Part shown: positions 42,040-48,981 of the stretch, in pieces
Numbering within the stretch: position 1 is the first letter of the stretch
How the letters are laid out: every line of letters starts with the position of its first letter
Source: JAHEFU01 sp020440645
Lineage (GTDB): Bacteria; 4484-113; JAFGCY01
DNA: 64,000 nt
Assembly (NCBI GenBank): GCA_020440645.1
Contig: JAGRNR010000013.1
Location: 1-64,000, forward strand
Direction: 5' to 3'
Notes under the pieces: generated by a model
What the model was told of the DNA's origin: nothing
Seen by the model: the letters and a program-made list of their open reading frames with translations, nothing else
Database searches by the model: none
Translations under genes and position numbers: made by a program

Positions 42040-42819
42040 ATGTTCTTCATCGCACGCCGCCGGCCCGAGCTGACTCCCCGCGAGATACGCTGGCTCTTGC
42101 GCGAATCAGTGCAGGAAATGCACAGCCCGCGTTCGCGCATCCGCATGGCCGGCCAGCGCCTGGACGAACTGCGCATGCGGCTTAAGGGCCGCGATACCCG
42201 TGATCCGCTGGTTGCGGAACTGTTCCGTGAATTCGCCGGCTGCATCACCCGCGAGCTGGCCGCACTCAGCAGCCTGCCGGCGCTCAAGCGCCTGACCGAC
42301 TCACGTGAGGAATGTGAAGATGCCGCCGCCGCCGGGATCGCATCCCTGTGGCGCTATATGCTGCGCCACCACGGCACCGGTGACGAGCCATTGTTCCGCG
42401 ACTGCGCCTGGGCTTACCTCGGGCGCTGCATCGTGAATGAGGCTCGGGACATGCTGCGCGCCAAGATTGAGCAACGTGAGAATGAACAGCAGCTGGAAGC
42501 GGCCAGCACACTGGCCGACATGGGCAGTGGCAGCGGGGCCGGCGGGCTGGAGGAGCTGTTCTTCTGGTGCCGGCTGGCCAGCTCAGGCGAGGCCCGCGGC
42601 CGCAACCGGGAGATCATTGTGCTGCGCCTGATGCAGCTCTGGCTGGCCGGAGAAGGCTACAACTGCCGGCTGGAGGAAGTACGACTTGTTCTGGGGGAAA
42701 TGGACATCGACATCCGTGAACATGCCCTGCGGCAGCAAGCCAACCGCTTGGTTGCAAGGATGCACAGCCGTATCCATGGTGAGCGGGAAGCCGTATCCGG
42801 CCTGGAGGGCCAGGTATGA
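42040..42819 (+). CDS. Sigma-factor-like protein
   Basis: 259 residues from ATG 42040; a TTG seven codons earlier is possible. No signal peptide. The block DPLFRDCAWAYLGRCIVNEA, followed by RDMLRAK, resembles sigma-70 region 2 (the core-binding and -10 helices), and the C-terminal segment (YNCRLEEVRLVLGEMDIDIR on to an Arg-rich helix) could be a region 4-type helix-turn-helix. The long N-terminal part is not typical of ECF sigma factors. Its stop overlaps the next start (ATGA), and that next protein is membrane-anchored, the usual sigma/anti-sigma gene order. Inferred, not certain. Confidence 0.6.
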   Translation: MFFIARRRPELTPREIRWLLRESVQEMHSPRSRIRMAGQRLDELRMRLKGRDTRDPLVAELFREFAGCITRELAALSSLPALKRLTDSREECEDAAAAGIASLWRYMLRHHGTGDEPLFRDCAWAYLGRCIVNEARDMLRAKIEQRENEQQLEAASTLADMGSGSGAGGLEELFFWCRLASSGEARGRNREIIVLRLMQLWLAGEGYNCRLEEVRLVLGEMDIDIREHALRQQANRLVARMHSRIHGEREAVSGLEGQV

Positions 42820-43220
42820 ACATGCAGAACCACGAATCAATGCGCGAGGCCCTGCCTCCGCTGGACAGCCAGGCCGGGCTGGAGGCCCGCCTGCTGCGCC
42901 TGATGGAAGTCACCCTGGCACAGGAACAGCGCAGCCGCTGCGAGCTGGACAACAGCCTGCGTCCCTTGAGCCCCCAGCAGCTCAGGCGCAATGCGGTGGC
43001 GGAACTGATGCTGCACGCCGAGGAAGGTTACTTCGACCACATGAACAGCCTTGTGAAGCGCTCGGCAATGTATACCGCAAGCATCGTGGCCTTTGCACTG
43101 GGCATGATGCTGCTAAACGGCGGTCCGCAGGACAGTGCCAACGGCCAGCGCCTGAAGCTTGGAAACACTGTTCCGGCCAAGCTTCACATGGCCAGCTCCG
43201 CCAACTGGAACATAGACTGA
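42816..43220 (+). CDS. Membrane-anchored protein, possible anti-sigma partner
   Basis: 134 residues. The N-terminal 85 residues are helical and cytoplasmic (LRRNAVAELMLHAEEGYFDH), followed by one membrane segment (about 89-103, YTASIVAFALGMMLL) and a short external tail. No HxxxCxxC zinc motif of ZAS anti-sigma factors is seen. Translation is coupled to the sigma-like gene by an ATGA overlap. The pairing argues for regulation of that protein at the membrane. Confidence 0.65.
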   Translation: MNMQNHESMREALPPLDSQAGLEARLLRLMEVTLAQEQRSRCELDNSLRPLSPQQLRRNAVAELMLHAEEGYFDHMNSLVKRSAMYTASIVAFALGMMLLNGGPQDSANGQRLKLGNTVPAKLHMASSANWNID

Positions 43221-43256
43221 ATCAAGCCGCAGTATTCAATTGGCTGGCGAAGTAGT

Positions 43257-43475
43257 TCAGGTAGTTTCGGATTCAGTTCCCACGACTGTTGCCGGTGCTG
43301 GGAGTGGCAGGCCATCTTCCTTCAAACCTGCCAAGTGCAGTTGGAGCGATTCGCGAAACAGAACTTTCAGTTCTTCTAAGCTTCCAGCAGTTGCAATGCA
43401 TCCCGGAACATCTGGTGAGTAGGCAGACCAGTTGGACTCGCCTCTTTCATAAATGACTGAATAAGTCAGGTACAT
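43257..43475 (-). CDS. HicB-like protein, apparently without HicA
   Basis: 72 residues from ATG 43475, where GGGG precedes the start and TACAAT lies nine bases upstream. The sequence fits the HicB partial RNase H fold: TYSVIYERGESNWSAYSPDV, then the PGCIATAGSLEELKVLFRES block. No C-terminal DNA-binding helix is present. HicB antitoxins normally pair with a small HicA RNA-binding toxin; no HicA frame is seen within 500 bases either side. It is an orphan or a non-toxin-linked member. Confidence 0.82.
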   Translation of the reverse strand: MYLTYSVIYERGESNWSAYSPDVPGCIATAGSLEELKVLFRESLQLHLAGLKEDGLPLPAPATVVGTESETT

Positions 43476-43575
43476 AGTCCCCAGATTGTACAAACTCTCT
43501 TTTCCTGATTCAAACAGGCAATCCAACATGCGGCACTGAGGGATCAGGTATCCCGAAGTGACGCGCAAACTGAGA

Positions 43576-43599
43576 CCGGCGAACGCTTGCGCGAGCCGG
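43576..43599 (-). terminator. Hairpin after dnaN
   Basis: CCGGC/GCCGG outer stem with an inner CGC-GCAA-GCG stem, 10 bases past the dnaN stop. There is no T-tract. Confidence 0.45.
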
Positions 43600-43608
43600 C
43601 AGCAGGAA

Positions 43609-44724
43609 TCAATCCATGCGGATCGGCATCACGATGTACAGGTAGTCCGGGTCGCGCGGGCTGCTGACCAGCACCGGGTTGACCTCATTGATCCAGTTGA
43701 GCACCACCTGGTCACCGGGCACATTCTTCAGTACCTGGATGATGTACTCCGGGTTGAGCGCGATGCGGATCGCGCCACCTTCGATCTGGGCCCCCAGTTC
43801 CTCGACACCCTTGCCGACCTCGCCGGCATCACTGCGGATGTCGATCTTGTCCTCGCTGCTTTCGATGTGCGCCACCGGGTTCTGGTCCCGGGTCCGGCAG
43901 ACCAGCTGCACACGCTGCAGGGCGTCATTCAGCTCGCTCTTGTCGAGGAACACGCGGGTGGCGATGTCCTTCGGGATCACGCGCTCATAGTCCGGGAACT
44001 TCACGTCCAGCAGTGAGCAGACAACGAGCTGGCTGCCGAAGGCGAAGGCCACTTGGTTGCCCGGGTTGAAGATCGCAACCGCGGCATCGTCATCATCCGG
44101 CAGCATCTTCTCAAGTTCGTCAGCCACTCGCGCCGGCAGCAGCAGGTTCTGCTCCAGCTCGTTTCCGGCGAGGCCCTTGTTACGCTTGAGGGCCAGGCGG
44201 TGGCCGTCGGTGGCAACGATGTCCAGGCTTGCGCCATGGAACACGAAGAACACGCCGTTTGTGTAATGTACAGCTCCGGTTGAGCTGTCCTTCACGGCGC
44301 TGAATGTGGTCTGCTGCAGGGCATTCTTCAGCAGGCTGGCGGGGATGCTTGTCAGCAGTGATCCCTCGTATTCCGGCAGGCTGGGGAAGTTCTCATCCGG
44401 CATGATCGTCAGGTCGTAGGAACTGCGCCCGACCTGCACATTCAGCTGGTTGCCTTCCGTACTGAGGGTCACGTCCTTCTTTGGCAGCTTACCAACCAAC
44501 TTGGACAGCAGGTCTGCCGGGGCCAGAAAGCTGCCGGGATCCGCTCCGCTGACAGCAAGCGTACGGCGGATGGTGAACTCACCATCTGTGGCTGTCATCT
44601 CCACATGGTCGGAACTGACAACCACCCGCACATGGTTCAGCACTGGATTTATGCTGCGGGTTACCGCCTTGCTGACCGTTGACAACACGGCCGAGAGGAG
44701 TTCCTGACTGATCACTACATGCAT
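43609..44724 (-). CDS. dnaN: DNA polymerase III beta subunit (sliding clamp)
   Basis: 371 residues, normal length. Three tandem clamp domains are evident; recognisable blocks are the start MHVVISQELLSAVLSTVSKA, FVFHGASLDIVATDGHRLAL in domain 2 and the C-terminus LVSSPRDPDYLYIVMPIRM, with the MPIR end typical of DnaN. The ring clamps polymerase III on DNA and recruits repair factors. It is not beside dnaA or recF here, although dnaN is usually close to the origin. A CATAAT lies upstream. Confidence 0.97.
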   Translation of the reverse strand: MHVVISQELLSAVLSTVSKAVTRSINPVLNHVRVVVSSDHVEMTATDGEFTIRRTLAVSGADPGSFLAPADLLSKLVGKLPKKDVTLSTEGNQLNVQVGRSSYDLTIMPDENFPSLPEYEGSLLTSIPASLLKNALQQTTFSAVKDSSTGAVHYTNGVFFVFHGASLDIVATDGHRLALKRNKGLAGNELEQNLLLPARVADELEKMLPDDDDAAVAIFNPGNQVAFAFGSQLVVCSLLDVKFPDYERVIPKDIATRVFLDKSELNDALQRVQLVCRTRDQNPVAHIESSEDKIDIRSDAGEVGKGVEELGAQIEGGAIRIALNPEYIIQVLKNVPGDQVVLNWINEVNPVLVSSPRDPDYLYIVMPIRMD

Positions 44725-45078
44725 TGGAGAGCCCCGGTGAATCTTGGATTATGCAATCTATGAACACCGATTATAACACTGCCGGACTGGCCTTCCGGTG
44801 TCGCACGGACCGTCCTTTCCAAGTGCTTCACAGACTTCCCACAGGCTATCCAACATCGGCTTTGATACTTGCCCTGGATGTGCATATTTACCAATATTTC
44901 ACCCGCTGAACCGGACTGCCAACATTGCCTGCTGATTAAGATCAGATTCAATTCAGCATAAGCAAAGATTAATCAAAGCCCCTGTATGCCAGTTCGGCCA
45001 GTCCGGATCAGATGTCTCGCACTTATCCAAACTGTCCGAGGCCCTAGTACGAATACTGTCTTAAAATAAGTAAAGGAT
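44725..45078. other. Intergenic gap upstream of dnaN, possible DnaA boxes
   Basis: 354 bases between divergent dnaN and the HD-domain gene, visibly more AT-rich than the flanks around 44880-44980. DnaA-box-like nonamers: TGTGCATAT (44879-44887, one mismatch to the reverse form of TTATNCACA) and TTATCCAAA (45023-45031). No gene is supported. It could be part of an origin region or simply the dnaN control region. Confidence 0.35.
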
Positions 45079-45777
45079 ATGAATACCACCGAGCATGACC
45101 GCACCCCTGGCCTGGGACACAGGCTGTTTGAAATGATCCGCAATGACGAGGAGATCGTTGAGCTGATCAAGCTGGCCAATGAGCACCTGGGGGTGATCGG
45201 CTTTACAGAGCATGGACTCAGGCATGCAAGCATCGTGGCACGCTGGTCAGGATCAATCCTCTCCACTCTGGGATACCCGGATGAGGAGATAGAACTTGCA
45301 AGATGTGCCGGATTCCTGCATGACATCGGCAATTTCATCTGCCGGACCAACCATGGGCAGACCGGAGCGGCAATCCTGTATACGATGCTCAGGCGCTTCC
45401 CGTTCACTACCCGACAGCTCGGAAAAGTACTCAGCGCGGTGGGAAACCATGAGGAGCAGTATGGCCAGTGCTACAACGAAACATGTGCGGCCGTTGTGCT
45501 GGCAGACAAATCTGATGTCCACCGATCAAGGGTTCGTGCATATGATCCAGCAAACCACGACATCCATGATGACGTGAATTACGCAGTCACCCGCAGTGAC
45601 CTGATCGTTGATCCTGATCTTCGCGAAATCAGGCTTGACCTGGATATCGATGGCGAGACGGCGAGCATGATGGACTTCTTTGAGATCTTCATGAGCCGCA
45701 TGATCATGTGCAAGAGCAGTGCGGCCTATCTTGGATGTACCTTCAAGATATCCTGCAATGGAACCGTAGTCAGCTGA
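45079..45777 (+). CDS. HD-domain phosphohydrolase
   Basis: 232 residues. The HD metal site is His49 (in EHGLRHASIV), His81-Asp82 (in CAGFLHDIGNFICR), His92 and a late Asp in the DKSDVHRSRVR region. The His-HisAsp-Asp order fits metal-dependent nucleotidases/phosphodiesterases. The C-terminal 60 residues are a mixed alpha/beta tail of unknown role. AAAGGAT precedes the ATG very closely. Substrate unknown. Confidence 0.88.
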   Translation: MNTTEHDRTPGLGHRLFEMIRNDEEIVELIKLANEHLGVIGFTEHGLRHASIVARWSGSILSTLGYPDEEIELARCAGFLHDIGNFICRTNHGQTGAAILYTMLRRFPFTTRQLGKVLSAVGNHEEQYGQCYNETCAAVVLADKSDVHRSRVRAYDPANHDIHDDVNYAVTRSDLIVDPDLREIRLDLDIDGETASMMDFFEIFMSRMIMCKSSAAYLGCTFKISCNGTVVS

Positions 45778-45782
45778 TCAGT

Positions 45783-46307
45783 TCACCAGCCCTTGCTTGA
45801 CCGGTCCAGTTTTCCACTCCAGGAATGCACTGAGATCCTTTTGAACTTAGCTGGCAGAAGGTAATCCATGCAGCCACGGGAAACATATTCGTTTTCCTGC
45901 AGCAGTTTTTCCGCTTCGGCGTGCCCCGCCAGCTGTCCTGAAATGAAGCGGTTACTCTGGTAGCTGGCGACATGCAATACCTCATCATTGAGAATTGCAC
46001 GGGCCAGCTCGAGGGCTTCTGACTGACTGGAAAATTCAACCCGCACACCGGCGAAATCCACACTTGTGCTCCTTGTGGATTCAATGGCCATGATTTCAAG
46101 GTCAATTCCTTCACGCTTGGCAGGACTCTTGAGGTAGACCAGCAGGCCCTGGTAGTAACCATTGAAGTCAGACAGGATATCCAGCTGCTCCAGCAGTTGC
46201 GGTTGGCTCTCCTTCAGGACTTCAATGAACTCCGTGCAGTAACTGCCAAGCTTCACCACCGGATGCCACTTTTCTGCCCTGTACTTGCTGGGTCCGTCGC
46301 TGACCAT
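45783..46307 (-). CDS. Hypothetical protein, pair member 1
   Basis: 174 residues from ATG 46307 with TATTAT exactly six bases upstream, so leaderless. Soluble, no signal peptide. It shares a layout with the next gene at 46367-46873: an N-terminal helix (FIEVLKESQPQLLEQL), a middle with an ALELARAILNDEVLHVASYQ helix-strand, and an ending in HSWSGKLDR against TSWTGRVDG. The two are probably old paralogs. Function unknown. Confidence 0.75.
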   Translation of the reverse strand: MVSDGPSKYRAEKWHPVVKLGSYCTEFIEVLKESQPQLLEQLDILSDFNGYYQGLLVYLKSPAKREGIDLEIMAIESTRSTSVDFAGVRVEFSSQSEALELARAILNDEVLHVASYQSNRFISGQLAGHAEAEKLLQENEYVSRGCMDYLLPAKFKRISVHSWSGKLDRSSKGW

Positions 46308-46366
46308 ATGCAGATAATACGATTCCTGGGCTCAGCTTGAGTCAGATTGCAGATAAAGAAGACAAA

Positions 46367-46873
46367 TCAGCCATCCACCCTTCCGGTCCATGAAGTGACC
46401 TGCAGGATTTCCTCCCGCTGCGGCTGTAGGAATGAAAGGCAACCGGCAGGTTTGTTTTCCGTGGATGCAGTACTTCTTAATGCCATACCTGGTTCAGCCA
46501 TCCAGCATCCCGAAAACTCTGAATTGACGTACTTGCTGATGCAGACAATCTCTTCATTGACTATGAAGCCGATGTAGCGGGCAGCTTCAAATGTGCCGCT
46601 GAAATCCTCGATTGCTCCGTTGAATTCGATTTTTATGCTCGGCGGGTTTTCCGAAGCATGCACGTTGAGTGTGATGATGCGATACGGATTCGGCGCTCGT
46701 ACCGCAAGATTCAGTCCAAGCGGGTTTCCATCCTGGTCCATCGCCAGCATCAGTTTTTCATCCCAGTGCGGCTGGATCCTGAGCAGGTCCTCGTGGAATG
46801 CACTGAGGAACTTCCCGAGCGGGATTTCCGGCGCGTAACCGGTTGTAATCGTGTCGTGTCCGTAGTCGGCCAT
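46367..46873 (-). CDS. Hypothetical protein, pair member 2
   Basis: 168 residues, start preceded by GAGGGA. Layout as in its neighbour: FLSAFHEDLLRIQPHWDEKL near the start, AARYIGFIVNEEIVCISKYV in the middle and TSWTGRVDG at the end. Hydrophobic-polar alternation suggests an alpha/beta fold without membrane segments. Unlike its paralog it has a Shine-Dalgarno site rather than a leaderless promoter. Function unknown. Confidence 0.75.
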   Translation of the reverse strand: MADYGHDTITTGYAPEIPLGKFLSAFHEDLLRIQPHWDEKLMLAMDQDGNPLGLNLAVRAPNPYRIITLNVHASENPPSIKIEFNGAIEDFSGTFEAARYIGFIVNEEIVCISKYVNSEFSGCWMAEPGMALRSTASTENKPAGCLSFLQPQREEILQVTSWTGRVDG

Positions 46874-47068
46874 GTTGATCCCTCACAGCGCTATGCGGCA
46901 AGGCCCGGGCCGCATGCTTCAATTCTTGCGGCTGAAGCTGGTTTTGGGCTGCTGTTTAACCTCTATTTAAGTTTTGGAAAGCAAATGGAAGTCCATTCGA
47001 CCTGCATCGGGCAGGCCACAGGCAAATTCTGCTAAGATGAAATCAGGAAGCAGCAATGGGACAGATAA

Positions 47069-48268
47069 ATGGACGCAGTTCCTGAAAGCCGTCAATCCGG
47101 GGGGTTCCTCGGTGAATGGATGTCAGCAATCAGCACGGTCAATGAAAATCCGGTGGCCGGCTGGCTGATGACGGCCCGTGAGCGGCGCACCCAGAGATAT
47201 CCGCTGGTGCGCAAGCTGATTGTCCCGGTTGCGATTTCCCTGGTATTCCTGTTTTCCTTCCTCTACGCCCAGCGCAATTCCGCCCTGATCAGCAGTTCCA
47301 GCCTGGTTGAGCTGGTCACGATCATGCTGACCGTTTCAATCCTACCGGCGGTGTTCTTCTGGGCATTGACGGGCATTTTCACAGCGGTGCAGGAATCACT
47401 GTCACTGCTGGCGGACGAAAGCAAGAGCAAGACCTCACTCACGATTGATGACATGGTGAGTGTTTCGCAGATGAGCAGTGCCGACATTGCGGTTGGCGCC
47501 CTGCAGGTGATCATGCCGCAGCTGTTCTGGCGATCGCTTGCGCTGTCACTCAGCTTCTGGTGGCTGATGCTGATGCTGACCAGCATGTTCGGCGTTGACC
47601 TGCGGGCGGAAAGCTTCATCAATACCTGGATCTGGGGCATCGTGACGGTTCCGCTGATGCTGCTTAGCAGCCTGCTGGCCTGCCTGGCGCTGGTGCTGGG
47701 TTGCATCGCCGCCGGACTGCATGCGCGGGGCACGCTGGTCCCGCTGACAGCGGCTGTGCTGGTTATGGGCGTGAGTTTCGCCTGGTCGCTGGTCGGCGGC
47801 AACATGCTGATCAATGACCAGTATGTACTGCTTATGACCCGGTCTGGCAGCATATACGGCTCAGTGATGTTCCTGGTGCTGGCTTTACTGGTCGCAATGC
47901 TTATGCGGCGCCCCGGAAACTCCCGCGCAGGGCTGGCTATTCTGATGCCGGCGCTGGCAGCCGCCACAATGTACCTGTTCTTCCGATTCGTGGTACCGAA
48001 CCAGGAGGGGATCTCCTCCATGCTCGTGTCACTGGCTGCCGGCTTCATGCGCAGCTGGGGCAGCTTCAGCCTGGTCAACCCGCTGTTCGTGCCCACGGCA
48101 GCCAGCTGGGGGGATGTGTTCGGGCGCAACCCGGTGACAGCGGAAGGTGGATTCGGCAGCAGCCTTGAAATGCGCTGGATGATCGGTTTCCTGACCCAGC
48201 TCGGACTGGTCTGGATCAATGCCTGGCTGGCATGGCAGTGCATCAACCGCAAACGCAGCAGCCACTAG
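47069..48268 (+). CDS. Multi-pass membrane protein, paralog of the 54683-55873 gene
   Basis: 399 residues from ATG 47069, which follows an in-frame TAA directly; ATG at residue 18 is possible. About nine membrane helices. The N-terminus (ENPVAGWLMTARERRTQRYP) precedes helix 1 with an Arg-rich amphipathic segment, as in ABC-2 type permeases, and a cytoplasmic block DDMVSVSQMSSADIAVGALQ recurs in the other paralog as LDSMTCISPMEDRDVVLAGL. It could be a permease half-partner, but no ATPase is adjacent. Function unknown. Confidence 0.8.
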   Translation: MDAVPESRQSGGFLGEWMSAISTVNENPVAGWLMTARERRTQRYPLVRKLIVPVAISLVFLFSFLYAQRNSALISSSSLVELVTIMLTVSILPAVFFWALTGIFTAVQESLSLLADESKSKTSLTIDDMVSVSQMSSADIAVGALQVIMPQLFWRSLALSLSFWWLMLMLTSMFGVDLRAESFINTWIWGIVTVPLMLLSSLLACLALVLGCIAAGLHARGTLVPLTAAVLVMGVSFAWSLVGGNMLINDQYVLLMTRSGSIYGSVMFLVLALLVAMLMRRPGNSRAGLAILMPALAAATMYLFFRFVVPNQEGISSMLVSLAAGFMRSWGSFSLVNPLFVPTAASWGDVFGRNPVTAEGGFGSSLEMRWMIGFLTQLGLVWINAWLAWQCINRKRSSH

Positions 48269-48327
48269 TCAGCTTCCGGGCTTGCCGTAAACACAGGCAC
48301 CAGCCGTAAATCAGCCGGTTGATTGTT

Positions 48328-48343
48328 TGTTTCACGTGAAACA
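48328..48343. promoter_or_regulatory. parS site (ParB/Spo0J binding), copy 1
   Basis: TGTTTCACGTGAAACA, a perfect 16-bp palindrome that fits the chromosomal parS consensus TGTTNCACGTGAAACA. ParB loads here and spreads to organise the origin region. parS sites cluster near oriC in most bacteria that have them. Confidence 0.93.
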
Positions 48344-48373
48344 TAATTCACCAGGTGCACATCAGGAGAATAG

Positions 48374-48389
48374 CGTTCCACGTGAAACA
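48374..48389. promoter_or_regulatory. parS site, copy 2
   Basis: CGTTCCACGTGAAACA, one mismatch (first base) to the parS consensus and 46 bases after copy 1. Two sites this close strengthen the call. The 302-base gap 48269-48570 holds nothing else that I can support, apart from the start region of the next gene. Confidence 0.9.
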
Positions 48390-48570
48390 CTGATTAATCT
48401 GTCGGGTGGCAGAACTACTGAGTGGCTGACACTTCCCCGTGCAGTTCCGGTCTATTGCCTCTTTCAGTGCACCTCCGTGAGAGGCATCTCCAGTACGAGA
48501 AACCACAACTTCACCGCAAGTCCCGGTTAACAGCTCCCGAAGGCCTAAGCAAGGCGTTATCTTCCGCTTG

Positions 48571-48837
48571 ATGTCATGTTGCTCCACAGGTAACGCCTTG
48601 AACTCCGCCATGCGTGGCATGCAGCGGGCCAGTGAGTCCGCTTCCGTTGCAGCTCGCCATATTGCCACTCCGAAATCCCAGGGACCGGAGCTTGAGAGTC
48701 GCAGCAGCGTGGCTGACATCGTAGACATCAGCAAGGCCGCCAAGGGGATGCAGGCCTCAGCTGTGGTGTTCTCCGTCGCCGCTGACATGAGCGACATCGC
48801 AATGTCGATTGGTGCCCGGCTGGACCAGTACGCATAG
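48571..48837 (+). CDS. Small protein with flagellar rod/hook N-terminal-like pattern
   Basis: 88 residues from ATG 48571. NALNSAMRGMQRASESASVA recalls the INSALSGMQ-x8-VAAHNIAN start of flagellar rod and hook proteins, and DIVDISKAAKGMQASAVVFS recalls their C-terminal heptad helix. Such short two-helix proteins exist next to or far from flagellar genes; no flagellar gene is in this window. A 9-bp inverted repeat (48551-48559 and 48591-48599) encloses the start codon. A start further in (TTG near 48597) is possible. Confidence 0.65.
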   Translation: MSCCSTGNALNSAMRGMQRASESASVAARHIATPKSQGPELESRSSVADIVDISKAAKGMQASAVVFSVAADMSDIAMSIGARLDQYA

Positions 48838-48969
48838 GCAGCAAACACGCCAGTTTCTTATCTGTTTGATTGCGGCCCCTTGATCCCTCCTGCGCAAGCA
48901 GTACCGATTTCTGCCGATCCCACCGGTGTACGCCTGCTGACCTGCCTGTGAAGTGGAACCGGGCTGGCC

Positions 48970-48981
48970 TATAATCGTCGC
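48970..48981 (+). promoter_or_regulatory. Leaderless promoter of hyuA-like gene
   Basis: TATAAT at 48970-48975 followed by six bases and GTG 48982. No clear -35 and no Shine-Dalgarno site. Confidence 0.7.

Noticed and set aside
48327..48530. 67-codon frame starting MFHVKHNS
   Set aside because: The first codons are the translation of the parS site itself; no ribosome site or family.
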